Shown here: piece by piece, positions 27,405 through 36,377 of the stretch | Layout of the letters: every line of letters starts with the position of its first letter | Position numbering within the stretch: the stretch's first letter is position 1 | DNA from: Owenweeksia sp963758205 | GTDB lineage: Bacteria; Bacteroidota; Bacteroidia; Flavobacteriales; Schleiferiaceae | Assembly: GCA_963758205.1 (NCBI GenBank) | Contig: CAVWUM010000006.1 | Span: 186,001 to 250,000 of the forward strand | Length of the DNA stretch: 64,000 nucleotides | Direction: 5' to 3' | Made by a program: the position numbers and the translations under genes | The notes under the pieces: generated by a model | Told to the model about the DNA's origin: nothing | Databases searched by the model: none | The model's input: only the letters and a program-made list of their open reading frames with translations

Positions 27405-28196
27405 CTAATTTTCAATTTTACCTTTTAGATAAACGATGGAAGAATTGTAGGCCTTGGTGGCTACCAGGCGGTCGTATCGTTTGTCATTAGGATTGGCAAA
27501 GCCCTGGTCGGCAGCGAGTGTGGTAACCTCAAGTGTTTTACCCGCAGCTTTCATATTCTGCCTGAATTGGCCTACCGTTTTTTCAGTTACCCAATTGTCG
27601 TTTTTAGCAAAAAAGGCCAAAACATCAGTTTGAAGCATTTTCAGCTTCTCCACATTTTTCTCAGGCATAGCATAATACATCACGCAGCCATCCGCTTTAT
27701 CTTCCATAAGTATGGATGCCCTCAAGGCCCAGGTACCACCAACGGACCAGCCCAGGGTAGAGATTTCAGCGCCATTACCGGCATATTTTATGGCACCTTT
27801 AATTATGTTGCGGATGCGATCTTCATCAACCGTACGCATCATTTCTGCGGCCTTCTCCTCATTTTCAGGCGTTACTCCATCGTATAAGTCAATAGCCATT
27901 ACGGTTACCCCTTTCAAATCCCCATAATACTTCAGGGTTTGCTTTTTAGTGTTGTCATCAAGACCCCACCAATCATGAAAGATAAATAGATAGTTGGTGC
28001 TTGGTACTTTGGCAGTTAGCAAAAAGGCATTGGCCTCTTTTCCGTCAGATGTGGGGAAGGAAATCATTTTTCCTTCACCACCACTACCCTGGCCGGGTAA
28101 AATCGTGCTGTTAAAATTGTAATATTGGAAGGAACTAACTGTGAGCAGAGTTCCGAATAGAATGGCACTGATTGTTACAGCTTTAAATTTCTTCAT
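27405..28196 (-). CDS. Exported dienelactone-hydrolase-family protein, catalytic His missing
   Basis: 263 residues with an N-terminal signal or anchor (AVTISAILFGTLLTVSS). The alpha/beta-hydrolase core follows: FIFHDWWGLDD near 71-81, nucleophile elbow GWSVGG with Ser151 where many family members have Cys, and the acid in AKNDNWV (Asp200). The place of the catalytic His, normally HGF, reads ADQGFANP with Gln231. Family members hydrolyse dienelactones or other esters. The Cys-to-Ser exchange is common, but loss of His suggests altered or no hydrolase activity. It stands alone beside the island's right end. Confidence 0.85.
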   Translation of the reverse strand: MKKFKAVTISAILFGTLLTVSSFQYYNFNSTILPGQGSGGEGKMISFPTSDGKEANAFLLTAKVPSTNYLFIFHDWWGLDDNTKKQTLKYYGDLKGVTVMAIDLYDGVTPENEEKAAEMMRTVDEDRIRNIIKGAIKYAGNGAEISTLGWSVGGTWALRASILMEDKADGCVMYYAMPEKNVEKLKMLQTDVLAFFAKNDNWVTEKTVGQFRQNMKAAGKTLEVTTLAADQGFANPNDKRYDRLVATKAYNSSIVYLKGKIEN

Positions 28197-28261
28197 GACT
28201 TAAATTTTTGAGTTCTCAACATTTTCAGAAACTTAATGTTTTTCCAAATAAAAATGACACT

Positions 28262-29554
28262 ATGCCTGAAACAAAATATGATGTGATAATTGTAGGTGGT
28301 GGAATTGCTGCCCTATCCACTGCCCTGGAGCTTGAAAAATTCAATCTTAAAATACTGATTTTAGAAAAAACTGATCGGGTTGGAGGTCGTGTAAAAACCG
28401 ATGTGGTTGACGGTTTTTTGCTGGATCATGGCTTTCAGGTTTACCTCACATCTTATCCTGAAGGTAAAAAGTTGCTGGATTATAAAGAACTTAATCTTAA
28501 GCCCTTTTATAGCGGGGCTTTATGCTTTAACCAAACACGCTCGTTTACGGTTACCGATACACGTAGGCATAAAATGAGTATGCCCAAGATGGCCTTTTCG
28601 CCAGTGGGCGGTATTATGGATAAATTGAGGCTGGGCAACCTGCGCGCCAGGCTTATTGATACCTCTACAGAAGATATTTTTGAAAGACCTGAAGTAAATA
28701 CCGCTGAATACCTAAAACAAAATCGTTACAGCAAAACCATCATTAATCGGTTCTTTAAACCGTTTTATGGAGGAATATTTTTAGATACTGAACTGGAGAC
28801 TTCCAGCCGGATGTTTGAGTTTGTATTTAAAATGTTTGCCGAGGGTAATGCTGCACTTCCCGCCAAGGGTATGGAGGCCATACCACAGCAGCTTAAATCG
28901 CAGTTGAAAACCACAGAGTTTAAGTTTCACACTGAGGTTAAGAATGTTTCAGGCAACATGATACAACTGGCGGATGGATCGCATTTGAGTTGTGACCATA
29001 TTGTGGTAGCTATCAATAAAGATGAGGTAATAGAGCAGGTGGACGCCAACCAAAACTGGCGCGAAACGGCCACCTATTATTTTTCAGCCGATAAAAGCAC
29101 GCTGAAGAAAAACATCATCGCCTTAAACTACCATGAACCTAAGTTGGTAAACAACTTTACGGTAATTAGCGATACGGCCAAAACCTATGCCCCTAAAGGC
29201 AAACACCTTATTTCGGTAAGCCTGGAGAAAATTCCTGAAGAATCAGTTGAAGATGTGAGTACGAAAATTAAAAACGAGCTTGCCCTTACCTTCGGCTCCG
29301 ATGTACAATCGTGGAAATTTCTCCGCAACTATCATATAAAAAGGGCTTTACCAAAAATTCAGGATTTCAGGTATGAAATTCCATTTAGTGAAACCAAATT
29401 ACGCGATGGGTTATACCTTGCGGGCGACCACCTGTTAAATGGCTCAATTAACGGTGCCATGAAGAGTGGCAAACTGGCAGCCCAGGCGGTGATATTTAAC
29501 TACAACGCCAATAAGAATGAGAATACTGGGCAACATACCACACCCTACGTATAA
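28262..29554 (+). CDS. NAD(P)/FAD-dependent oxidoreductase, amine-oxidase/phytoene-desaturase-like
   Basis: 430 residues from the ATG at 28262 (MPETKYDVIIVGGG); the frame is open to 28208 but the dinucleotide-binding fold starts here. The motif VIIVGGGIAALSTALELE with Glu near 34, then GGRVKTDVVDGFLLDHGFQVYL, is the FAD-binding opening of the flavin amine oxidase/protoporphyrinogen oxidase/carotene desaturase group. The C-terminal GLYLAGDHLLNGSINGAMKSG is the closing FAD motif. Substrate unknown. Its end overlaps the next small gene by 38 bases. Confidence 0.88.
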   Translation: MPETKYDVIIVGGGIAALSTALELEKFNLKILILEKTDRVGGRVKTDVVDGFLLDHGFQVYLTSYPEGKKLLDYKELNLKPFYSGALCFNQTRSFTVTDTRRHKMSMPKMAFSPVGGIMDKLRLGNLRARLIDTSTEDIFERPEVNTAEYLKQNRYSKTIINRFFKPFYGGIFLDTELETSSRMFEFVFKMFAEGNAALPAKGMEAIPQQLKSQLKTTEFKFHTEVKNVSGNMIQLADGSHLSCDHIVVAINKDEVIEQVDANQNWRETATYYFSADKSTLKKNIIALNYHEPKLVNNFTVISDTAKTYAPKGKHLISVSLEKIPEESVEDVSTKIKNELALTFGSDVQSWKFLRNYHIKRALPKIQDFRYEIPFSETKLRDGLYLAGDHLLNGSINGAMKSGKLAAQAVIFNYNANKNENTGQHTTPYV

Positions 29555-29765
29555 AATTACAGCCTACTCGCTGGACAGGTTTTACTACATTGAAATTGAA
29601 GCGGGCCCCATGAAGCAGTGCTATAAGCTGCACCAGGAAAACACCCCCGGCATGGAGGGCATAAAAAAATGGCTGGATGAGGAATTTTTAACCCGCATCC
29701 AGCCCATTTTTGAAGATATGTATAAAAACCACAAGGCCTCTATTGATAGAAACCTCAAGGAATAA
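29517..29765 (+). CDS. Conserved hypothetical small protein
   Basis: 82 residues, cytoplasmic, no signal or membrane segment. The stretch GNIPHPTYKITAYSLDRFYYIEIEAGP looks like a compact beta structure, followed by helices (MEGIKKWLDEEFLTRIQP). Similar small proteins starting near GNIPHP are common in Bacteroidota, as far as I recall, but no function is known. It overlaps the end of the oxidoreductase gene by 38 bases in another frame, which indicates translational coupling. Confidence 0.65.
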   Translation: MRILGNIPHPTYKITAYSLDRFYYIEIEAGPMKQCYKLHQENTPGMEGIKKWLDEEFLTRIQPIFEDMYKNHKASIDRNLKE

Positions 29766-29771
29766 GCCAGT

Positions 29772-30380
29772 TTATGGCGCCAGCACCAACATAGTGGCCA
29801 ATTCTTTTTCAATGGTTTTACCACGATCCCGGGCATACCAAAGCTGTAATGCCTGTTTGGCATCTGCCATAGGGGTATTGGCTTCTTTGGCATCATCCAC
29901 AAACTTTTGACCCAATGCCGGCCGTGGACCCCAGGTGCTTAAAACTTCGCCCTGCATGTTTAATCTTATTAGTTTAGGGATACTGCGCGCACCATTAGTG
30001 AGAAACCTGTCTATAAGCTCAGGATTATCATCACGGAGCACCACTTTCATTTCAACATTTGGTGATAGCTCCGCGAGCTTGTGCATTACCGGCAATGAAT
30101 GTGCTGCATCACCACACCAGCCTTCACTGATTACCAGCCATAACTCACTTTCCTCCTTTTCCCGCATTAATACTGCAACATCTTCACTAACCTTATAGTG
30201 CTTGTCCCACTTATTCATACGATGTATGTTCAGATCACTATAGTTCAAATAACTATCGCTTTGTGTGTGGCCTGTTGATTTACCCTGTGCAAAGAGCTGG
30301 TTTACTAAATCTCTGTATTGCTCATAAGTCATAGAACCGGCCAGGGCTCTATCTAAAATGTTTTTTTCCAAAATTTCCAT
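29772..30380 (-). CDS. Thioredoxin-family protein (single-Cys WCGDA type)
   Basis: 202 residues from the Met at 30380 (MEILEKNILD); an upstream start at 30419 is less likely. A helical N-terminal half is followed by a thioredoxin fold: LWLVISEGWCGDAAHSLPV with WCGD at 88-91, and ARSIPKLIRL with the cis-Pro near 133. Only one Cys occupies the active-site position, so it is not a classic dithiol oxidoreductase. This WCGDA class is widespread in Bacteroidota and Firmicutes, and its function is unclear. It converges with the preceding small gene (6 bases). Confidence 0.85.
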   Translation of the reverse strand: MEILEKNILDRALAGSMTYEQYRDLVNQLFAQGKSTGHTQSDSYLNYSDLNIHRMNKWDKHYKVSEDVAVLMREKEESELWLVISEGWCGDAAHSLPVMHKLAELSPNVEMKVVLRDDNPELIDRFLTNGARSIPKLIRLNMQGEVLSTWGPRPALGQKFVDDAKEANTPMADAKQALQLWYARDRGKTIEKELATMLVLAP

Positions 30381-30468
30381 GTGGCAAAGGTGGGGTGCTA
30401 ATCGTTTATAAAAGGTCACACATGTTACCTATCTATATAGTCATTGGCGGCATATGTATTTAAACAAA

Positions 30469-30499
30469 AAACTCCCGAACCTATACAGGCCGGGAGTTT
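30469..30499 (-). terminator. Terminator of the hydroxyacyl-CoA dehydrogenase gene
   Basis: AAACTCCCG (30469-30477) pairs with CGGGAGTTT (30491-30499). On the minus strand the stem is followed by a T-run. It lies 22 bases after the stop at 30521. Confidence 0.8.
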
Positions 30500-30520
30500 C
30501 AAAATATTTCTAGGAACTGC

Positions 30521-31408
30521 TTAAGCAAATTGCTTACTCACTTTAGCCTCTTTCATTCCTTCCGAGTAATCATAAAAGCCTTCTCCTGATTTTACACCTA
30601 GTTTACCGGCAGTTACCATATTTACTAATAGCGGACATGGGGCATATTTAGAGTTACCGAAACCTTCATAAAGCACGTTCATTATGCTGAGGCATACATC
30701 CAGACCAATAAAGTCAGCTAGTTGTAAAGGGCCCATTGGGTGCGCCATACCCAGTTTCATGATAGTATCGATCTCTTCCACGCCAGCTACACCTTCGTGA
30801 AGGCTAATAACTGCTTCGTTGATCATTGGCATTAATATGCGATTGGCTACAAAGCCGGGATAGTCGTTACACTCAGTTGGAGTTTTACCTAAACTCTTTG
30901 AAAGTTCTATGATATTAGCAGTGGTAACATCTGAAGTAGAGTAGCCACGAATGATCTCCACCAGCTTCATTACAGGTACAGGGTTCATAAAGTGCATGCC
31001 TATCACCTTTTCGGGGCGTTTTGTGGCGGCTGCAATTTTGGTAATGGAAATGGAAGAAGTATTTGTGGCCAGAATAGTTTCTGAATCACAAATTTCATCC
31101 AGTTGAGCAAAGATTTTCAATTTCAGGTCAAGGCGCTCGGTAGCAGCTTCTATAACCAACTCTGCACCTTTTACACCTTCTTCAATAGAGGTATAAGTGC
31201 TGATGTTGCCTAAAGTCTCTTCTTTTTTGGCTTCATCAATTTTTTCCTTAGCCACCATGCGGTCGAGGTTTTTACTGATGGTGTTCATGCCGCGTTTCAG
31301 GCTATCTTCCGAAATATCAACCAGGTTCACCTTATTGCCATTTTGCGCAAATACGTGGGCAATTCCGTTACCCATTGTTCCTGCTCCTATTACTGTTACG
31401 TTCGTCAT
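30521..31408 (-). CDS. 3-hydroxybutyryl-CoA dehydrogenase / 3-hydroxyacyl-CoA dehydrogenase
   Basis: 295 residues from the Met at 31408 (MTNVTVIGAGTMG); the frame runs on to 31456 but the NAD fold begins here. The Rossmann motif GAGTMGNG (8-15), NTSSISITKIAAATKRP, catalytic His in GMHFMNPVPVMKLVEI and the C-terminal helical domain with EGVAGVEEIDTIMKLG and HPMGPLQLADFIGLD are those of HbdH. It oxidises or reduces 3-hydroxyacyl-CoA with NAD(P) in fatty acid or butanoate metabolism. Single gene with a strong terminator. Confidence 0.93.
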   Translation of the reverse strand: MTNVTVIGAGTMGNGIAHVFAQNGNKVNLVDISEDSLKRGMNTISKNLDRMVAKEKIDEAKKEETLGNISTYTSIEEGVKGAELVIEAATERLDLKLKIFAQLDEICDSETILATNTSSISITKIAAATKRPEKVIGMHFMNPVPVMKLVEIIRGYSTSDVTTANIIELSKSLGKTPTECNDYPGFVANRILMPMINEAVISLHEGVAGVEEIDTIMKLGMAHPMGPLQLADFIGLDVCLSIMNVLYEGFGNSKYAPCPLLVNMVTAGKLGVKSGEGFYDYSEGMKEAKVSKQFA

Positions 31409-31444
31409 TATGTTTGATTTTATATTAAATACCTGTTCATTTTT

Positions 31445-31478
31445 GCCTTGACGCAAAAAGAACCAAAAAAGTCAAGGC
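31445..31478. repeat. Hairpin repeat element, first stem
   Basis: GCCTTGAC (31445-31452) and GTCAAGGC (31471-31478) are perfect inverted copies separated by an A-rich 18-base loop. I recall similar intergenic elements, a CCTTGA...TCAAGG stem around an A-rich loop, being common in Bacteroidota genomes, but I cannot check this here. It sits between the dehydrogenase start and the TlpA-like stop. Confidence 0.55.
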
Positions 31479-31521
31479 TAACAAGAAAATGACAACCTGC
31501 TTTTAACAAGCTTAAGTTCGG

Positions 31522-31557
31522 CCGGGTGATTCCCGAATCAAGTTCGGGACTTCCCGG
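31522..31557. repeat. Nested palindrome in the same intergenic element
   Basis: TCCCGAA (31531-31537) pairs with TTCGGGA (31543-31549) and is enclosed by CCGGG (31522-31526) with CCCGG (31553-31557). It may form part of a multi-stem dispersed repeat with 31445-31478, or serve as a structured leader or terminator. Confidence 0.5.
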
Positions 31558-31621
31558 TCTCTCTAAAGCTCGCTCGCAATCAGAACATCATTTACTTGAA
31601 TGCCGATCATTGAAAATCGGC

Positions 31622-32860
31622 CTATGGCAAAGCCAAAATTTCTTCAATTGTCTTCTTATTCTCTTTTACGTAATCGTTATACACCGGAGTACCCGGACCA
31701 GAAAAACCTGTATGGATTTTCTTTACCGAATGATCGCGATTTAAATATATGGCTGTTGGGTAACTCATTACATGGTTTAGTGATGGTAATAGTTCAGCCG
31801 CTTTATCATCTCTGGTAGAACCAGCCAGTAATACCGGGTATGGAATTTTAAGATTGTCCACCATTTTAGTGGCGCGCTTACGGGCTGTTTCCTCATCTTT
31901 CACCCTTTCAAAGGTAAGGCCTACTATCTCCAACCCCTGCTGGTTGTATTCATTGTAAATATCCCGCAAATAGCGGCTTTCATCCATACAATTGGGGCAC
32001 CAGCTTCCCATTATCTGTACTATTACAGGTTTGCCTTTAAATCGTTCATCTTCCAGTGAAACAAGGTTGCCGTCAAGATCATTAAAACTAAAGCTGAACT
32101 TATCATAGCCTTCTTTTAGATAAGTTAATGAGTCCGCATTTCGCAACTCAAAATCATCATCTCTGTAGGCCCTCCACGGTTCCATAAAGCTGCGGCCGGA
32201 GTAAAAGCGCCCTTCCATTTCCTGGCCATCCTCAATGGTGGCTTCAAAGTAAAAGAGATGTGCGCCATCAAAAGCGGACAGCCTCAAATCATCTCCTGAA
32301 AGTATGCCCTGCAGATAGCGGTAATCGCCCGTTTCGGTTAAAAAAGTGCCACTTACATCGCTGCCATCCTGTTCAAAGTAAGCTATGGCCGGATCGTTAT
32401 TTTCATCATCAGGTGTAAACTCTACAGCCCATTTTCTATTGATGTCGCAGCAGTTTTTAGCCGATACTTCAAACCTTGTGGAATCCCCAAAAGTGGCCTC
32501 AAATGGTAAGCGGTAGTTTTCGGCATCAGGGTTTATATAATAGCCGTTTAGCTTATCGCTAGAGGGCCTTACCAGCAGGTAGTTGGCAAAAACCGGCATC
32601 TGAATTTTAAGAGAATCATTTACCCAGCTCAATTCAGTTACCTCAATTTCTTCATCACCATTATATATGGTTATGGCGTAGCTGCTGTCTTCTCCCGTAA
32701 GGGTAAAATTGAAGGGCAGGTTTATACTATCACTTAAAGAGATGGCGCCACGCCACATACCATTTTGCGGTTCCTTGATGGTTTGATCCTGCTCTTTTTC
32801 AGGTGTTTGATTGCAGCTTATTATAAAACCTGCGGCAACTAGTATCAGTATTTTTTTCAT
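31622..32860 (-). CDS. Lipoprotein with C-terminal TlpA-like thioredoxin domain
   Basis: 412 residues. The signal MKKILILVAAGFIISC gives a lipobox Cys at 16. A long N-terminal beta-rich region (about 30-250) resembles the DUF4369-type or ligand-sensing part found on Bacteroidota TlpA proteins. The C-terminal domain (from about 265) has GSWCPNCMDESRYL with a CPNC active site near 290 and MSYPTAIYLNRD with the cis-Pro. It is probably an envelope-anchored thiol-disulfide oxidoreductase. Its start overlaps the stop of the GT39 gene by 4 bases (ATGA). Confidence 0.88.
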   Translation of the reverse strand: MKKILILVAAGFIISCNQTPEKEQDQTIKEPQNGMWRGAISLSDSINLPFNFTLTGEDSSYAITIYNGDEEIEVTELSWVNDSLKIQMPVFANYLLVRPSSDKLNGYYINPDAENYRLPFEATFGDSTRFEVSAKNCCDINRKWAVEFTPDDENNDPAIAYFEQDGSDVSGTFLTETGDYRYLQGILSGDDLRLSAFDGAHLFYFEATIEDGQEMEGRFYSGRSFMEPWRAYRDDDFELRNADSLTYLKEGYDKFSFSFNDLDGNLVSLEDERFKGKPVIVQIMGSWCPNCMDESRYLRDIYNEYNQQGLEIVGLTFERVKDEETARKRATKMVDNLKIPYPVLLAGSTRDDKAAELLPSLNHVMSYPTAIYLNRDHSVKKIHTGFSGPGTPVYNDYVKENKKTIEEILALP

Positions 32861-34572
32861 TCGCTATTATTATGTTCAGCCTCACCAAGTACTTTAATGA
32901 GGTAAATCTGTTTTAAGGTTTGCATCCTGGTTTCAGGATTCAGAAAATTAAGGTTTAGTAGCGTTACCGAATGGCTACCAAACGAGTACAAGGTATGTAC
33001 TTTAAAGTCTTTACGGAGGTTCATTTGATATGGATCAACAGTGATTACGTACACCTCCTCCCCCTTTTTCAACTTATACTTAATAAGGGGATCGGTTACC
33101 ACCTCGGCAGTACGGCCCGCATAAAAGTTAAAGCTGTAAGTAAAGGTGTAATATTCGTGCACATTTTCAGGATCAATGCCTTCCTGCTCGATATATTGGG
33201 CCATATGGCTTCCCCACTGGTACTCTAACAAACTAGGGTAGAACCAGGTGTTCATACTAAAATTAACGGCCAGAGAAATTAATACCGAACCTACAATAAG
33301 TTTAGCGGATGACTGCCTGTAACGAACAATGAATATAAGGGCTGCAAGTAGCAATAATACGGCTACAATGGGCAGGTAAACCGGGGCCCCTTTAAAAAAT
33401 TGGAAATAGATGAAATACAAACCTCCGGCACTGGCCACCCAAATAAGTAATTGGGTGATTAAGGCCGTTACCTTATATCCTTTTTGCCTTTTTTCCCATA
33501 CACCCTGCTCCCACCATGAAGCCAACAAAATAGCCGCTAATGGATATAGGATAAATATGTAATGCGGTAACTTAAACTCGGAGAGGGATAAAGCCAGGAA
33601 AGGCAGTAGAAAGCCCCCAAGGGTAAGTAATTCGGGGAGTTTTTCACCTTTAAGGGAACTTTGGACCACCTTAACTATTCGGCTAAAGAAGGCTATTATA
33701 AACAAAAGTGCCCACGGTAAAAACGACCATAAAAAGTTGTGAATGAAAAAGAATGGTCCGGAATTATTGCTCCACGTATTCTCTCCCGTAATGCGGCCAA
33801 AACTTTGGGTCCACAGGTAAAACTCCAGGCCGGAAATGCCCTTCTCGTACTTATAACCCTGAGGTGTAATCATCGGTACACTCTTTTCGGGCTGAAGATC
33901 AAATTGGGTGTAAAGACCATACAGCATAGGCGCCAGCATAATGCCTACCAAAGCCAGTATCACCAGGTATTGCCAATTTAAAAAGTCTCCCCAGCGGCCT
34001 TTCCCCACCAGATAACTGGCAATAGCTAACACAGGCACCATAAGTCCCACCGGGCCTTTGGCAAGCATGGCAAAACCAATCCCTACCGAGGCACCAATGA
34101 GAAAGAGCCACCGCCTGTTATTAAGCCATTCGGCAAGCTGCCAAATAGCAAAAATCACAGACCCGGTAAGTATGGTATCTGTTCTTACATCATTATTAAA
34201 TAAGAAGAAGGCCTGGCAGGTAAAGAGAATAACCGCTGCCAAACGGCCAATACGCTCTGTATATAGAAATTTACCCAGGCGATAGGTGCTGAAAACACCT
34301 AATAGGGTAAACAGGAATGAACCGATTTTAAACGCCCAGTTGGAGTAACCAAACAGGTTAAAAAAAATGGAGGTAATCCAGAAAATCAGCGGAGGTTTAT
34401 CCAGGTAATCCTGTCCGTTGTTGTGCACCTGCAGGTAACTACCGGTTTCCACCATTTCGCGGCTGATGCTGGCATATTGCGCAGAGTCAACGTCCATCAA
34501 ATCAACTGAAAACCCAAAGCAGTAAACCACCAGGGCCGCAATAAAAATCCACCAAAAGGTTTTAGTACTCAA
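32857..34572 (-). CDS. Glycosyltransferase family 39, GT-C membrane enzyme (second copy)
   Basis: 571 residues with about eleven helices. The first periplasmic loop reads LMDVDSAQYASISREM with the acidic Asp27/Asp29 of the PMT/ArnT group, followed by DYLDKPPLIFW (about 55-65), a motif typical of family GT39. A soluble C-terminal domain follows. It should transfer sugar from a polyprenyl-phosphate donor on the periplasmic side. It overlaps the TlpA-like lipoprotein gene (ATGA) and lies 24 bases from the phosphohexomutase gene. It is distinct in sequence from the GT39 protein at 14854. Confidence 0.88.
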   Translation of the reverse strand: MSTKTFWWIFIAALVVYCFGFSVDLMDVDSAQYASISREMVETGSYLQVHNNGQDYLDKPPLIFWITSIFFNLFGYSNWAFKIGSFLFTLLGVFSTYRLGKFLYTERIGRLAAVILFTCQAFFLFNNDVRTDTILTGSVIFAIWQLAEWLNNRRWLFLIGASVGIGFAMLAKGPVGLMVPVLAIASYLVGKGRWGDFLNWQYLVILALVGIMLAPMLYGLYTQFDLQPEKSVPMITPQGYKYEKGISGLEFYLWTQSFGRITGENTWSNNSGPFFFIHNFLWSFLPWALLFIIAFFSRIVKVVQSSLKGEKLPELLTLGGFLLPFLALSLSEFKLPHYIFILYPLAAILLASWWEQGVWEKRQKGYKVTALITQLLIWVASAGGLYFIYFQFFKGAPVYLPIVAVLLLLAALIFIVRYRQSSAKLIVGSVLISLAVNFSMNTWFYPSLLEYQWGSHMAQYIEQEGIDPENVHEYYTFTYSFNFYAGRTAEVVTDPLIKYKLKKGEEVYVITVDPYQMNLRKDFKVHTLYSFGSHSVTLLNLNFLNPETRMQTLKQIYLIKVLGEAEHNNSE

Positions 34573-34591
34573 ACCAGCTCATTTAGCGATG

Positions 34592-34599
34592 CAAATCTA
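34592..34599 (-). promoter_or_regulatory. Candidate -7 box for the GT39-TlpA pair
   Basis: On the minus strand the bases are TAGATTTG, matching TAnnTTTG, 19 bases before the GT39 start and overlapping the stop of the upstream mutase gene. Confidence 0.35.
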
Positions 34600-36312
34600 C
34601 AACCCTAAACCCTTTTTAATGTCAGCAATGCGGCCTTGCAGTGTAGCCCTGGTTTTTTCAAAATCTGCCTTATCAGTAAGCTGTGTATTTACACTTATGT
34701 AAAACTTAATTTTTGGCTCTGTACCTGATGGGCGAGCCGTAATCTTTGTACCCTTATCTGTGATAAACTGCACCACATTGCTCTTAGGCAAATCAATAGA
34801 CTGCTGTGTATGGTCTTCCAGGTTTTTGGTAGTGGAACTTTGGTAATCCATCATTTTTACGATGCGCTCCCCTCCTATTTCCTGTGGTGTATTGCTTCTG
34901 AAGTTTTCCATCATTTGGGCAATTTCCTCAGCGCCCTTCATGCCCTTGCGGGTTAGTGAAACAAGGTCTTCCAGGTAAAAACCAAATTTGGAGTAGATGT
35001 CAATCAGCACTTCATAAAATGAAGAACCACGGGATTTTGCCCAGGCTGCAGCTTCGGCCAGCATTACACCGCTGGCAATAGCATCCTTATCACGAACAAA
35101 ATCGCCAATCATGTAGCCATAGCTCTCTTCGCCACCACCAATAAACTTCTTATCAGGATTGTTCCTAATCAGGTCTGCAATCCACTTAAAGCCTGTAAGG
35201 CAGTTGGGGCAATCTACCTGGTAGTGTGCCGCCATTTTATCTATAAGATCAGTAGTAACAATGGTTTTAGCCACAAACTCCTTTCCGGTGAGTTGGCCGG
35301 CCTCCTGCCACTTTTCAAGCAAATAATAGATTAGCACAGAAGCCGCCTGGTTTCCATTTATCAAAACCAATACACCGTTAAGGTCTCTTACCGCCATCCC
35401 TACTCTATCCGCGTCAGGATCGGTACCAATCACAATATCTGCATCAATATCGCGGGCCTTATCAACCGCCATTTGCAAGGCTTCAGCCTCTTCGGGGTTT
35501 GGAGATTTTACCGTTGGGAAATTACCATTGGGTTCGGCCTGTTCATCCACAATATGGAAATCTGTGAAACCTGCAGCCTTCATGGCTGGTGGCATACTTA
35601 TAATGCTGGTACCATGTATGCTGGTAAAAACCACTTTGAGTTTATCCTTGCCGGCATCGCTGAAGCTTAGCTTTTTAATTTCAGCCAGGTAGGCATCGTC
35701 AATCTCCTTACCTATTACCTCAATCAGGTCGGTAGTATTATCAAATTTTACATCTTCAGGCTTTACTTTTCGTACTTCTTCAATTACACCTTTATCATGT
35801 GGTGGCACCAATTGTCCGCCATCGCTCCAATACACTTTATATCCATTGTACTCTGGTGGGTTGTGCGAGGCCGTAATTACAATACCGCTTTTACAGTTCA
35901 GGTGCCTTACAGCAAATGAAAGTTCAGGAGTAGGGCGCAAATCATCAAACAAATAGGCTTTTACACCATTAGCAGCCAATACCTCGGCTACCTGTCTGCT
36001 GAATAGTTTGGAATTATTTCGGCTATCATGAGCGATGGCAACACTTACCTGCTCATCACCAAATTGCTTTTTAAGATAATTGGCAAGCCCTTGGGTAGCG
36101 GCTCCTAATGTGTATTTATTAATTCGATTTGTACCGGCACCCATTACCCCTCTAAGGCCACCAGTGCCAAAGTCAAGGTCTTTGTAAAATGCATCCGTTA
36201 AAGGATCGCCACCATTTTCAATAAGAGCTTTAACCTCCTGGCGAATGGCCAGATCATAATTATCGTTATCCCAGGCCTGGGCCTTGGCTAATACTTCCTG
36301 TTCAAGTGTCAT
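34597..36312 (-). CDS. Phospho-sugar mutase (phosphoglucomutase/phosphomannomutase)
   Basis: 571 residues, the size of the PgcA/PGM2-like alpha-D-phosphohexomutases. Active-site phosphoserine is Ser149 in TASHNPPEYNGY, the Mg2+ loop is GTDPDADRVG, the sugar loop is GGGEESYGY, and the phosphate-binding loop is ARPSGTEPKIKFY near the C terminus. It interconverts hexose 1- and 6-phosphates in the cytoplasm, feeding sugar-nucleotide synthesis. It lies upstream of a GT39 gene on the same strand. Confidence 0.93.
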   Translation of the reverse strand: MTLEQEVLAKAQAWDNDNYDLAIRQEVKALIENGGDPLTDAFYKDLDFGTGGLRGVMGAGTNRINKYTLGAATQGLANYLKKQFGDEQVSVAIAHDSRNNSKLFSRQVAEVLAANGVKAYLFDDLRPTPELSFAVRHLNCKSGIVITASHNPPEYNGYKVYWSDGGQLVPPHDKGVIEEVRKVKPEDVKFDNTTDLIEVIGKEIDDAYLAEIKKLSFSDAGKDKLKVVFTSIHGTSIISMPPAMKAAGFTDFHIVDEQAEPNGNFPTVKSPNPEEAEALQMAVDKARDIDADIVIGTDPDADRVGMAVRDLNGVLVLINGNQAASVLIYYLLEKWQEAGQLTGKEFVAKTIVTTDLIDKMAAHYQVDCPNCLTGFKWIADLIRNNPDKKFIGGGEESYGYMIGDFVRDKDAIASGVMLAEAAAWAKSRGSSFYEVLIDIYSKFGFYLEDLVSLTRKGMKGAEEIAQMMENFRSNTPQEIGGERIVKMMDYQSSTTKNLEDHTQQSIDLPKSNVVQFITDKGTKITARPSGTEPKIKFYISVNTQLTDKADFEKTRATLQGRIADIKKGLGL

Positions 36313-36377
36313 TTTGGTTGTGCGTTTATAGAGTAGTTATAGTTTCTTTTTTAACCTTCCGAAAATGTTGATATAGT

